Assembly (NCBI GenBank): GCA_965198915.1
Contig: CBDAQC010000004.1
Location: 682,001 to 746,000 of the forward strand
Source of the DNA: BOG-908 sp965198915
GTDB lineage: Bacteria; Pseudomonadota; Alphaproteobacteria; Acetobacterales; Acetobacteraceae
DNA length: 64,000 nucleotides
Direction: 5' to 3'
The position numbers were made by a program, and so were the translations under genes. The notes beneath the pieces are model-generated. The model saw only the letters and a program-made list of their open reading frames with translations, ran no database searches and was not told where the DNA came from. Of this stretch, positions 25,771 to 34,454 are shown in pieces. Within the stretch, counting starts at the first letter, position 1. The number at the start of each line of letters is the position of its first letter.

Positions 25771-26478
25771 ATGCGGCAGCTTGCCCTACCGTTCCCGGTC
25801 CGTCACTGGCTGACCGACGCCACCTTCGTCCGCGGCGACGCCAATGCGGAGGCCACCGCCTGGCTGGCCCATGCCGAAACCTGGCCCTCTCGCCGCCTCG
25901 CGCTTCACGGTGCCGCCGGGACCGGCAAGACCCACCTGCTGCACGCCTTTGCCGAACGCCAGTCCGGGATATTGCTGCCCGGCGTGGCGCTGCGGCACCT
26001 GGTCGGACTGCCGCATGCCGGGCCGATTGCGATCGACGACGCGGACCTGACACCGGAGCCGGAAACCCTGCTGCATTTGCTGAACGCGGCGGCCGAGGCC
26101 GGCTACCCGGTCCTGCTGGCCGCGCGCACGCCGCCCGCGACCTGGAAGGTGCACCTGCCGGACCTGGCCAGCCGACTGCGCGCAATCACCACGGTGGCGC
26201 TCGGCCTGCCGGACGACGCGATGCTGGAGGTGCTGCTCGCCAGCCTGGCCGCCCAGCACCAGTTGCGTCTGGACCCGCACGTGCAGAGTTACCTGCTGGC
26301 GCGCCTGCCCCGCGACGCCGCCGCGCTACGCGAGGCGGCCTGCCGCCTGGACCGCGCGTCCCTGGCGTATGGCCGGCGCGTGACGCGCGGGATTGCGGCC
26401 GGCGTGCTGGCGGATATGGGGACGGGGAGCGGGGCTGAGCTTGATGATGAAGAAAGAGAGCAAGCAGTCCTTTTCTAG
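25771..26478 (+). CDS. hda: DnaA-related regulatory protein Hda
   Basis: A 235-residue DnaA-like AAA+ protein without a DNA-binding domain. QLALPF (residues 3-8) is a beta-clamp-binding motif as in Hda, which with DNA-loaded clamp stimulates DnaA-ATP hydrolysis after initiation. Walker A is GAAGTGKT (47-54) and a short Walker B reads IAIDDAD (87-92). The start is fixed by this motif and by its distance from the permease gene. This family is also called HdaA in alphaproteobacteria. The last residues (EREQAVLF) and stop come from a degenerate repeat arm. Confidence 0.87.
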   Translation: MRQLALPFPVRHWLTDATFVRGDANAEATAWLAHAETWPSRRLALHGAAGTGKTHLLHAFAERQSGILLPGVALRHLVGLPHAGPIAIDDADLTPEPETLLHLLNAAAEAGYPVLLAARTPPATWKVHLPDLASRLRAITTVALGLPDDAMLEVLLASLAAQHQLRLDPHVQSYLLARLPRDAAALREAACRLDRASLAYGRRVTRGIAAGVLADMGTGSGAELDDEEREQAVLF

Positions 26479-26502
26479 GTGAGCGACCTCGCTTTCCGCC
26501 TG

Positions 26503-26674
26503 TGAAAGCGAGGCCTTCGTTTTCGAGAAAAAGAAGCAAAAAGCTTTTATCAGCGCTGTCGCAGCGTGCTGAAACGCACGTGCAATGTCAGGAAAACGAA
26601 ACGCGCAACAGCACCGAACAGGACAAAAGTTTTTTGCTTCTTTTTTCAAAAAAGAAGGCCTTTTTTCCTTTTCT
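26503..26674. repeat. Intergenic repeat, inverted pair
   Basis: Left arm GAAAGCGAGGCCTTCG...AAAAGAAGCAAAAAGCTTTT and right arm (about 26622-26671) AAAAGTTTTTTGC...AAAAAAGAAGGCC. The right arm overlaps the last codons of the minus-strand GtrA gene. It lies between convergent genes. A further eroded arm is fused to the hda 3' end just upstream. Confidence 0.85.
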
Positions 26675-27092
26675 CACCCCCCACAAAAACCACCGCCCGG
26701 GAAAGGCTGAAATTACACACCAACCCCACCAGAGACCCAGCCCCCGCCGCCAGGAAAGGGTAGCGCGCACACACGGCCAGTTGCGTCACCAGACCGAAGA
26801 ACACGCTGCGGTTCAGCAAGAACCCCGGTGCGTTGGCCAGCGCGTAGCGGGCCCATTGAACGCCGCGCGGCAAGCCGGCGCTGGTGGCCTGGAACGTCCA
26901 GTTGCGGTTCAGCCACCAGGTCAGCGTGGCCGAGGCGGCGTAGCCCGCCAGCCCGGCCGCCAGGATGCCCGCCCCACGCCGAAGCGTGTAGAACACCGCG
27001 AGTTCGGCCCCCAGGCCCAGTATGCCCACCAGTCCGAACTGAACGAATTGTTTGAGCATGCCGAGGGGCGCGGTACGGAGCCGTCCGATCAC
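26646..27092 (-). CDS. GtrA-family membrane protein (operon end)
   Basis: A 148-residue four-helix membrane protein: VQFGLVGILGLGAELAVFY, ATLTWWLNRNWTF and CNFSLSRAVVF are family hallmarks. The GTG start overlaps the GMC oxidoreductase stop as GTGA. The C-terminal GGEKRKKGLLF-stop is encoded by the repeat arm rather than by family sequence. As the last gene of a GT2-epimerase-GMC-GtrA operon, it may flip the polyprenyl-linked sugar made or modified by that set (inference). Confidence 0.85.
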   Translation of the reverse strand: MIGRLRTAPLGMLKQFVQFGLVGILGLGAELAVFYTLRRGAGILAAGLAGYAASATLTWWLNRNWTFQATSAGLPRGVQWARYALANAPGFLLNRSVFFGLVTQLAVCARYPFLAAGAGSLVGLVCNFSLSRAVVFVGGEKRKKGLLF

Positions 27093-28681
27093 CCCGCCAG
27101 CGCGCCTTGCATCGTCTCGGCCAGGCGGCGCGCGATGCGGTCGGCGTTGGCCATGATGGTCAGCGTGCAGTGCCGCGCCGGCAGCACCGGCAGGGCGGCG
27201 CCGTCCACCACGTAAATTCCCGGGTGTCCGGCAAGCGCGCCATCGGGCGTGCAGGCGGCAGGTCCCTGGCCGCCCATCGGCAGGGTGCCGGCGTAATGCG
27301 CGTCCGCACCCGGCAGGGACAACGTCAGCGATCCCGGCACGGCGTAGGCGCCCAGCCGCTGCAGGCGGCGCGCGAGCGCGCGCGCGGAAGCCAGCAGCGC
27401 CCGCTCGGCATCGGGCTCGCGCGCGCCCTCCACCGTGATCCCCTCGCCGCCCGGGCGCAGGCGCAGGGTGTTGCGGCTGTAATGTCCGGGAATGTAGCAG
27501 GTGGCCAGCACCAGCGCCGGCATCAGCGCGCGGGCCAGATGCAGGGCGGTGGGCCGGCTGAGCGGGATGCGGTCGGCGATCACGCCCAGGGGCAGGGTGT
27601 CCGCGCCGTAGAGTATGCCGGCCGCCTCGTCTGGCGCGGCGCCGCTGCGCCCGCCCGGAATCGGCACGGTATAGCTGAGCTGGCCGAGGCTGAAGCTGTG
27701 CTCCGGCAGGCTTTGCCCCACACAGCCGGGCACCACGAAGGCGATGGCACCCACCGGGTTGGTCAACAGCCGCACCGCCTTATCCGCCAGGCCGGGCAGG
27801 CGCAGCACCAGCGCGGTGGTGGCCAGCGTGCCGGCGGCCAGCACCACCGTTCCGGCCGAGAGCATCAGGCGGGCTGCGTCCTGCGCCACCTCCACGCCGT
27901 GCCGGCCGTCTTCCGGCAGAAGCCGCAGCACCCGCGCGTGGGGCAGATAGGTGAAGTTCGGCCACCGGCGCAAAGCCGGCAGCTCCTGCGCGCTGCTGTA
28001 TATGCTGCCGTGGGCGCAGCCCCACAGGCACAGCCCGCATTGCCGGCAGGCCTGCCGCCCGCCCTGGTCGCTGGCCAGCACCGCGTTGCGTGCCGGCCGG
28101 ATACGCACGCCGTCTTGCGGGTCGCCGGACCCGGCGCGCCGCAGGATGTGCGCCACCGGCGAACGGAAGCCGTCCTGCGCTCGCGGCGCGGGCGGCTCGT
28201 CGGTGACGCCGATGCGTGCCTTCACCGCGTCGTAGGAGCGTGCGAGCTCGGCCGCCGGAAAAGGGAAGCCCGCCAGCTCCGCGGCGCCATAGGTTTCGGC
28301 CACCGCGCCCCAGATGTTGGACAGGCCGCCCTGGCTCAGGCTGCCGGCGGCCCAGAAGCCGCGCGTCTGCAGGCCCGTGGCGGCGGCGTAGCTGCCGGTC
28401 AGAGCGCGGGTCAGCGGGGTGGCAAACTTGGGCGAGATGTCGCCATCCGGCGCCAGGCCGCCGTAATCGCCGCCGAAGCGGTAGCGCCAGTGTTCCGGAT
28501 CGGCGCGCAACGCGCCGATCGTTCCGGCGAAGGCCGGCGGCGGCGGCGCGGGGTCGGCCGCATCCACCATCAGCACGTCGATCCCCGCCTGCACCAGCGG
28601 CCAGGCGGCGCTGACGCCGGCGGGGCCGCTGCCCACTACGATCACGTCGAACCGGCGCCGCAGCCCGGCTTCCGACTTCAC
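27089..28681 (-). CDS. GMC-family FAD oxidoreductase with ferredoxin-like Cys cluster
   Basis: A 530-residue flavoprotein. The Rossmann FAD motif is VVGSGPAGVSAAWPL (15-29). A four-cysteine motif C-x2-C-x2-C-x3-C (Cys212, 215, 218, 222 in CRQCGLCLWGCAHG) looks like a [4Fe-4S] site. The C-terminal domain ends with MGGQGPAACTPDGALAGHPG, YVVDGAALPVLPARH and ANADRIARRLAE, typical of GMC enzymes that oxidise alcohols or sugars. The GTG start overlaps the epimerase stop by 4 nt. No signal peptide. In this operon it may oxidise a lipid-linked or nucleotide-linked sugar. Confidence 0.87.
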   Translation of the reverse strand: MKSEAGLRRRFDVIVVGSGPAGVSAAWPLVQAGIDVLMVDAADPAPPPPAFAGTIGALRADPEHWRYRFGGDYGGLAPDGDISPKFATPLTRALTGSYAAATGLQTRGFWAAGSLSQGGLSNIWGAVAETYGAAELAGFPFPAAELARSYDAVKARIGVTDEPPAPRAQDGFRSPVAHILRRAGSGDPQDGVRIRPARNAVLASDQGGRQACRQCGLCLWGCAHGSIYSSAQELPALRRWPNFTYLPHARVLRLLPEDGRHGVEVAQDAARLMLSAGTVVLAAGTLATTALVLRLPGLADKAVRLLTNPVGAIAFVVPGCVGQSLPEHSFSLGQLSYTVPIPGGRSGAAPDEAAGILYGADTLPLGVIADRIPLSRPTALHLARALMPALVLATCYIPGHYSRNTLRLRPGGEGITVEGAREPDAERALLASARALARRLQRLGAYAVPGSLTLSLPGADAHYAGTLPMGGQGPAACTPDGALAGHPGIYVVDGAALPVLPARHCTLTIMANADRIARRLAETMQGALAG

Positions 28682-29955
28682 TTGCCGCGCACGCCGAACA
28701 CGGCACGTACGGGCAGGGCGGCCGCGTCCGCCACGCCACGCACCGTCAGCCGCGCCAGCCGGCCGGCGCGCGAACCGCCCGCCAGCATGGCCTCGCCCTG
28801 CGGCGTCGCCTCGGCCAGCGCGCTCGCCAGCCGCAGCCGCCGCCCCAGCGGCCCCGCGCCGGACAGCGGCTCACGCAGGCGCAGCAACCCTGGCACGCTG
28901 TGCAGGCCGGTCGGCAGGGCCAGTGCGCCTTCGCCCCGCTGGTGCACCGCCTCGGCATACCGCGCCGCCAGGCCGGGATCGGGTGCCGCGCCCAGCACGT
29001 AGCCCAGCAGCAGGTGTGCCTCGCGCTGCAGCGCCGCCTGCGCGGAAGGCTCGCGGCGCAGCCCGGCCTCCAGCGGCACCAGGACCAGCCCGAGTGCGGC
29101 CAGATGCGCCCCGCACGCCATCGGCCGCGTTCCGGCCAGTCCCAGGATACGCTCGCGGTCCACCTTCGGCGCCAGCGGGATATGCGCGGCGGTGTTGGCG
29201 GCCAGCAGCGCCAGGCCGAGCCTGATCGGCAGCACCGGCAGCGTCCTGCCGGCGAATTCGCGCGCCAGCGTCTTGAGGAAGTCGCCGAACGCTATGCCCT
29301 CTGGCGCCGCCAGGCCGAACCAGCCGGTGGCACCCGCGTCCGGCGCCCCGTCGGCCAGCAGGCGCAGGCCGGTCGCCACCTCGTCCAGGTGTATCGGCTG
29401 GACCTGGCGCCAGGGGTCGATCATCGGCAGCACCGGCGCGCGTTCGACCAAGTTGCAGAGCAGCCCGAACATCGCCTGGCGCGGGCCGCCATAGACGAGC
29501 CCGATACGCGCGGCCACCTCGCCCGGCCGTTCCAGCACCTGCTCGACCTGCCATTTCACCCGGCCGTAGATGTTGGCGGCGTCCTGCCGGGCGGATTGCG
29601 AGGAGGCGAAGACGAAGCGGCCGATGCCGTGGTGGCGGGCCCCGTCCAGCAAGGCGCGCGTGCCGGCCAGGTTCAGCCCGCCGGAGCCGTCCTCGCCCGC
29701 CGGATTGGACCAGTCATGCGCGAGGTGGATCACCGCCTGTGCCGCCGCCGGCACATCGGGGCGCAAGGCCGCCTCCGGCAGCGCCTCGCCCAACCGCCAA
29801 GTGCACACCCGCGCGCCGGCAGGCACCGCCGCGCTGTTGCGGCCCAGCACACAGACCGTGCGGCCGGCCTGCACCGCCTGGCGCAGCACGGCGGCGCCGA
29901 TATAGCCGTTGCCGCCGGTGATGATCAGGTGCTGGGCGGCCGTAGTGCCGCTCAC
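28678..29955 (-). CDS. NAD-dependent epimerase/dehydratase-family protein
   Basis: A 425-residue extended short-chain dehydrogenase. ITGGNGYIGAAVL (11-23) binds NAD; IYGRVKWQVEQ contains the catalytic Tyr-x3-Lys; the acidic HLAHDW and VQPIHLDEVATGL segments are also typical of sugar epimerases. About 100 residues at the C-terminus after the Rossmann and substrate domains are Ala/Leu/Arg-rich and not assignable. The GTG start overlaps the GT2 stop as GTGA, and its own stop overlaps the next start the same way, so it is co-translated with both. Confidence 0.82.
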   Translation of the reverse strand: MSGTTAAQHLIITGGNGYIGAAVLRQAVQAGRTVCVLGRNSAAVPAGARVCTWRLGEALPEAALRPDVPAAAQAVIHLAHDWSNPAGEDGSGGLNLAGTRALLDGARHHGIGRFVFASSQSARQDAANIYGRVKWQVEQVLERPGEVAARIGLVYGGPRQAMFGLLCNLVERAPVLPMIDPWRQVQPIHLDEVATGLRLLADGAPDAGATGWFGLAAPEGIAFGDFLKTLAREFAGRTLPVLPIRLGLALLAANTAAHIPLAPKVDRERILGLAGTRPMACGAHLAALGLVLVPLEAGLRREPSAQAALQREAHLLLGYVLGAAPDPGLAARYAEAVHQRGEGALALPTGLHSVPGLLRLREPLSGAGPLGRRLRLASALAEATPQGEAMLAGGSRAGRLARLTVRGVADAAALPVRAVFGVRGK

Positions 29956-31172
29956 GCAGGCTGCTCGGCCGGTGCGCGGCGCGGCACGTCCATGATGCCG
30001 CCCAGGAACGCCGAAAAGGCGAGCTGTATGGCGCAGCTCACCCCGGTCAGCGAGAGGATGAGCGCGCGCAGCAGGTGACCTTCCACGAGCGGTCCGAATC
30101 CGAAGCTCCCCCAGCGCGCGAAACACCAGACGACGCCGCCTAGCCCAAGCGCCAGCAGCAGCCCGGCCGCGATCAGCAGGTTCTCCGTGCTGAAACGCGC
30201 CAGCAGCCTGTCATAACGCGGCGAACGCGGCAGCAGGCCGCTGGACGTGGCGTAGCGGCGGGTGAGCATGGCGAACACGATGCTCTGCAGCCCGAGCTGT
30301 ATGCACGCGCAGGCCACCAGGAAGCTGTGCACGTCCAGCGACAGGCCGGCGGCGAGGTAGACCCGTCCGCGCAGCAGCAGGCCAGCGAACAGCAGGCCCA
30401 CCGCCATCAGCGCCAGGCCGGGATAGAAGAACAGCCAGCGCGGCGAGTAGATCAGCAGGAAACGCAGGTGGCGCCAGCCGTCCCGCCAGGTGCGCAAATG
30501 CGGCGGCCGGCTGCGGCCGTCCTGCGCCAGGGTGGTGGGCACCTCGGCGATGCGCAGCCCGCTATTGGCGGCCTTGACCACCATCTCGCTGGCGAACTCC
30601 ATCCCCGTGGTGTGCAGGTCCAGCGACAGGATGCTGGCGCGCGAGAACCCCCGCAGGCCGCAATGGAAATCCCCGGTGGGAACACGGAACAGGGTGCGGC
30701 CGGTGAAGGACAGCACCGGGTTGCCAAGATAGCGGTGCAGGAACGGCATCGCCCCCGGCGCGATGCCGCCGCGGAAGCGGTTGCCCATCACCAGGTCCGC
30801 ACCCCCGCGCAAGGCGGTCACGAAGTTCTGCAGGTTGCGGAAATCGTAGCTGTCGTCCGAATCGCCCATGATCACGTAGGTGGCGCGCGACTGCCGTATG
30901 CCCTCGATCAGCGCCGCGCCGTAGCCGCGCATGGGCACCGGCACCACTCGCGCGCCGGCGGACAGCGCGATCTGCTGGGACCCGTCCGTGCTGCCGTTAT
31001 CGGCCACCACGATTTCTCCGGCGATGCCCGATTCCTCGAGGAAGAGCCTGGCTTTCTCGACGCAGATGCCCAGCGTCTCCGCCTCGTTCAGGCAAGGCAT
31101 GACGATCGACAGCTCCAGCCGCCGGCCGTGGTCCGGCAGTTCCGCCATCAGCGGGAGGACGTGATCGGGCAT
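29952..31172 (-). CDS. Family 2 glycosyltransferase, DPM1/GtrB-like with membrane domain
   Basis: A 406-residue protein starting an operon of four. The catalytic domain (about 20-240) has LSIVMPCLNEAETLG, VADNGSTDGS, MGDSDDSYD (metal-binding) and GDFHCGLRGFSR. Four hydrophobic segments follow (about 247-268, 278-300, 333-350 and 368-392), so it acts at the inner membrane, probably making polyprenyl-phosphate sugar. The start is the ATG before PDHVLP; a longer open frame upstream is Arg-rich and not family-like. It is divergent from the GT39-like gene, sharing a 206-nt promoter region. Confidence 0.87.
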   Translation of the reverse strand: MPDHVLPLMAELPDHGRRLELSIVMPCLNEAETLGICVEKARLFLEESGIAGEIVVADNGSTDGSQQIALSAGARVVPVPMRGYGAALIEGIRQSRATYVIMGDSDDSYDFRNLQNFVTALRGGADLVMGNRFRGGIAPGAMPFLHRYLGNPVLSFTGRTLFRVPTGDFHCGLRGFSRASILSLDLHTTGMEFASEMVVKAANSGLRIAEVPTTLAQDGRSRPPHLRTWRDGWRHLRFLLIYSPRWLFFYPGLALMAVGLLFAGLLLRGRVYLAAGLSLDVHSFLVACACIQLGLQSIVFAMLTRRYATSSGLLPRSPRYDRLLARFSTENLLIAAGLLLALGLGGVVWCFARWGSFGFGPLVEGHLLRALILSLTGVSCAIQLAFSAFLGGIMDVPRRAPAEQPA

Positions 31173-31378
31173 GGCGATCCTTGGCTGTTTCGAGCGGGCT
31201 GAGTCAGTCGGATAACGTGTTGGCCGAGCCTGTGCGCTGCGGCAAAGTTGTCTACCGATACGGAAGCGCCGAACGGCCGACAAGATCGTGACGTCAGCAT
31301 GTTGTGATCGTGGCCGGCCATACAGGCGCCCTGCTGGCGGGCATAACTCGGCCGGCGCAGTCGCCGGAGTGGATCGCC

Positions 31379-32953
31379 ATGCCAGACATATCGGAGTCCA
31401 AATCCCGGCCGCTTCCGGCCAGAGAGTGGCGGCAGAAGGCGCGGCGCATCCAGGCCGAAGACGTCGCTGCCGGCGTGCTGCTGGCGGTCCTCCTGTGCCT
31501 CTACATACTGACCGCCTTGCGCACCAGCGCCGTGCGTGCACTCTGGATGGACGAGGTGCTGGCCGCCTGGATCGCCCGCCTGCCCGCGCCGGGCGGGATC
31601 TGGGACGCGGTGGCCCGCGGCGGCGAGTTCTCGCCACCGACCTACCACCTTTTTCTACACGCCTGGTCCGACCTGTTCGGCGGCAGCGCCCTGGCGCTGC
31701 GGGTGCCCTCGCTGCTTGCCGCATTGTGTTGCGCGGCTTCGGTGTACCTGCTCGTGCGCCGGCGCATCGGCTTTCCTTTCGCGGCCCTCGCGGTGGCGTT
31801 GACGCTCGAACTCGCGCTGTACAACTTCGCCATCCAGGCGCGGCCCTACACGCTGGTCACCGCGTTCTTCGCACTCGCCCTGCTGGCCTGGGACGGCGCC
31901 GGGGACGTGCACGTCCGTATCTGGCGCCCAGTGACGCTGGCGCTGGCGCTGAGCTTTGCGGTGTCGCTGCATTTCTACGCCTGCCTGCTGGTTGGCATGC
32001 TCATGGTGATGGAAGCCGGGCGGACCCTGGCAGTCCGACACCTTCGGCCGGCAATGTGGGCGGCGCTGGCAGTGCCGGTGGTGACCTTGGCGGCGTGGTT
32101 CCCGCTGATGCGCCACATACTGCGCTACAACGCGGGCGATACCGGCGCCGCGCACTACCTGGCGCATGCCAGCCTGGCAAACCTGCTCAGCGCCTACGGT
32201 GACCTGCTGCTCGGACCCAACAGCGCGCTGCTGCTCGGCTTCGTGCTGATCATGGCGGCGGGGCTGCTCGCCCGGCATTTCCGCGGGACGGACGCCGCGC
32301 CGCCAGTCGTCCGCGGTGCGCCAGACCTCGATTTCGACATACTTACTTTGGGCGTGGTCGCCATCCCGCTTCTCGTATTCGTGGCGGGCGTGCTGATCAC
32401 CAGGACGTTCAACGAGCGCTACGCGCTCGCGGCCGCGCTGGGGATTGCCATATTATACGCCAGGCTCATCGGCCGGCTGCCGCGCGGCGGCTGGGTCGCC
32501 TGCCTGCTGCTGGGCCTGTCCTGCGGGCTTTGGGGCATACACGCCTTGCGTGCGGCCGCGCCGGAGGAAGACTCGGACCTGGCATTGCTGGGCAAGGCCA
32601 CCGGCGAGGCGCCTATCGTCATCGGCGAAGGCCTGCACTACCTGCAACTGGACGAGGCGGCGCCCCCGGATTTGCGGCGCCGCCTGGTGTTCCTGCGCGC
32701 GACCGGAGAGACCAGCCCCGATCCCACCAACGAACACCAGGTGGAGCGCTGGGCGGCGATACGGCCCGACCTCGCGATCGAGGACCTGGACAAATTCATG
32801 GCCGGGAACAGAAGCTTCTACCTTCTGGGGAATTCCGACCCCAAGGACGTGGTGACGGACCATTTCATCCGCAGCGGCCAGGTTGTTGCGGTGCTGGGAC
32901 GCGACATGACGGCTTATGGGGATGAGTGGCTGATGCGCGTTGACGTGAAGTGA
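31379..32953 (+). CDS. GT39-type (ArnT/PMT-like) membrane glycosyltransferase
   Basis: A 524-residue polytopic protein with about ten or eleven membrane helices followed by a soluble C-terminal region of about 130 residues. ALWMDEVLAAWIAR near the first periplasmic loop contains the DE pair characteristic of polyprenyl-phosphate-sugar-using GT-C enzymes; FSPPTYHLFLHAWSDLFG and RVPSLLAALC fit the same family. CGGAG-like ribosome-binding sequence lies about 9 nt before the ATG. It likely uses the lipid-linked sugar made by the divergent operon to decorate a periplasmic acceptor; this is inference. Confidence 0.8.
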   Translation: MPDISESKSRPLPAREWRQKARRIQAEDVAAGVLLAVLLCLYILTALRTSAVRALWMDEVLAAWIARLPAPGGIWDAVARGGEFSPPTYHLFLHAWSDLFGGSALALRVPSLLAALCCAASVYLLVRRRIGFPFAALAVALTLELALYNFAIQARPYTLVTAFFALALLAWDGAGDVHVRIWRPVTLALALSFAVSLHFYACLLVGMLMVMEAGRTLAVRHLRPAMWAALAVPVVTLAAWFPLMRHILRYNAGDTGAAHYLAHASLANLLSAYGDLLLGPNSALLLGFVLIMAAGLLARHFRGTDAAPPVVRGAPDLDFDILTLGVVAIPLLVFVAGVLITRTFNERYALAAALGIAILYARLIGRLPRGGWVACLLLGLSCGLWGIHALRAAAPEEDSDLALLGKATGEAPIVIGEGLHYLQLDEAAPPDLRRRLVFLRATGETSPDPTNEHQVERWAAIRPDLAIEDLDKFMAGNRSFYLLGNSDPKDVVTDHFIRSGQVVAVLGRDMTAYGDEWLMRVDVK

Positions 32954-32987
32954 AGCTACAACGGCTTACTTCTACCATGTAAGCGAG

Positions 32988-33038
32988 GTTAGGGCTCTGC
33001 CCCAAACCCCGCTGCGGCCTTGGCCCCAGACCCCATTT
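32988..33038. repeat. GC-rich dispersed repeat, copy 3
   Basis: GGTTAGGGCTCTGCCCCAAAC followed by GCTGCGGCCTTGGCCCCAGA and CCCC, very close to copy 2 and in the same orientation. It ends at the stop of the minus-strand adaptor gene, between convergent genes. Confidence 0.8.
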
Positions 33039-34454
33039 CTAGCTGGTCTTTCCTTGCTCCGGCTTCTCAACCTGCACCTTGCTGCCGTTGCTCAGATCCG
33101 CCGGCGGGTTTACGACGAGCGTCTCACCGCCCGACAGCCCGGCGCGTAGTTCGACCGATGTTCCGAAGTCACGGTAGATCTCGATCGGCGCCGCCTTCAG
33201 CGTGTTGTCCGGCTGCACCACCAGCACATGCAATCCTGTCTGGTCGAACACGATCGCCTCGTCGGGAATGATGATGCCGGGCTGGCTGCGCGGCACGTGG
33301 AAGGTGATGTTCGCGTACAACCCGGCCCGCAGCGCGCCGTCCTTGTTCTCCACATCCACCTCGGCCAGCAGCGTGCGCGCGCTCTGCGTCAGGCTGACGG
33401 ACGAGCGTGCGACGTGGCCGTGGAACACGCGTCCGGGTATCTCCGTCACGTTTACGTCCGCATCCAGCCCGTTCTTGATGCCGATCGCGTCGCTTTGCGG
33501 CACATAGACCTGCACGCGTATGATGTCCGTCCGGTCCAGGCTGAACAAAGGCGTGCCGCCGCTCTGGTCTGCGGTCACCAGATCTCCGGTATCGACGTTG
33601 CGCTGTGTCACCACGCCGTCGAACGGCGCGATCACACGCTCGAAGCCCACCAGCGCCGTCAGCCGCTGTATGTTGGCCACCTGTGCCGCGATGTTGGCCT
33701 GCGCGGACCTGATGCCGGCCGTGGCCTGCGCCACGCTTTCCGTCTGCACCTTGGTGTTCGCCGTCGAGTTGTCCGCGTTCTGCTGCGTCTCCCAGCCCTC
33801 GCGTGCCAGCGTGGTTTCGCGGTAGTTGGTGATCTTGGCGAGCTTGCTGTTGGCGTCCGCTGATTTCAGGTTCGATTGGGACTGCAGCAGGGCCGCCTGA
33901 TACTGCATGTACTGCGCCTGCGCCTGGGCAAGCTGTTCGTCGATGTCGGGTGCGGCAATGCGCACGAGCAGGTCGCCCTTGTGCACTTCGCTGCCGATGT
34001 CGACGCGGCGTTCGGCGATGTAGCCGGTGGCGCGCGCGTACATCGTGGCGGTGTCGAACGCCAGCGTCTGGCCGGGCAGCGTGACTTCGACGGCCTTGTC
34101 CGTGCTCTGCGCCTTTTCCGCCTGCACCGACGGCACTTCATCGACCATCTGGTGGTGGGTGGCACCGGCACGGTTGGATTGCGCTAGATGCCCAATCACA
34201 CCTGCCACGATCAGCACCGCGACGACCGCGCCCACGATGAGGAAGTTGCGGCGTCGCGGCGGCGGCGGCGGCGGCGGACGCTCCTCGTGTTCCTGCTTGT
34301 GCCCATCCTTCTGTTGGGCGTCCTTCTGCCCGGGCGGGTCCGCCCTGTCCTGCGTCCGGCCGTTCGCCTCCCGCCCGTCCTGCGAGTCGTGCTGCCCGGG
34401 CGGGCTGGGCGGGTCGATGTCGGCGCGGTAGGCGCCGCGTTGGTCATCCGGCAT
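33039..34454 (-). CDS. RND-efflux periplasmic adaptor (HlyD/MFP family)
   Basis: A 471-residue membrane-fusion protein linking an RND pump to an outer-membrane channel. A 69-residue hydrophilic N-terminal tail rich in Asp, Gln, Lys and His and ending in PPPPPPPRRR precedes the single membrane helix (FLIVGAVVAVLIVAGVIG, 71-88); such a long cytoplasmic tail is unusual. The lipoyl/barrel-sandwich halves flank a coiled-coil hairpin (VDIGSEVHKGDLLVRI, FERVIAPFDGVVTQRNVDTG), and beta-barrel strands follow. The start overlaps the RND stop by 1 nt (TGATG), so the pump gene comes first and both are coupled. Confidence 0.88.
   Translation of the reverse strand: MPDDQRGAYRADIDPPSPPGQHDSQDGREANGRTQDRADPPGQKDAQQKDGHKQEHEERPPPPPPPRRRNFLIVGAVVAVLIVAGVIGHLAQSNRAGATHHQMVDEVPSVQAEKAQSTDKAVEVTLPGQTLAFDTATMYARATGYIAERRVDIGSEVHKGDLLVRIAAPDIDEQLAQAQAQYMQYQAALLQSQSNLKSADANSKLAKITNYRETTLAREGWETQQNADNSTANTKVQTESVAQATAGIRSAQANIAAQVANIQRLTALVGFERVIAPFDGVVTQRNVDTGDLVTADQSGGTPLFSLDRTDIIRVQVYVPQSDAIGIKNGLDADVNVTEIPGRVFHGHVARSSVSLTQSARTLLAEVDVENKDGALRAGLYANITFHVPRSQPGIIIPDEAIVFDQTGLHVLVVQPDNTLKAAPIEIYRDFGTSVELRAGLSGGETLVVNPPADLSNGSKVQVEKPEQGKTS

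Noticed and set aside
26646..32953. O-antigen or capsule cluster with polymerase and flippase
   Set aside because: There is no Wzx/Wzy or ABC exporter; the genes fit a small lipid-linked sugar modification set instead.
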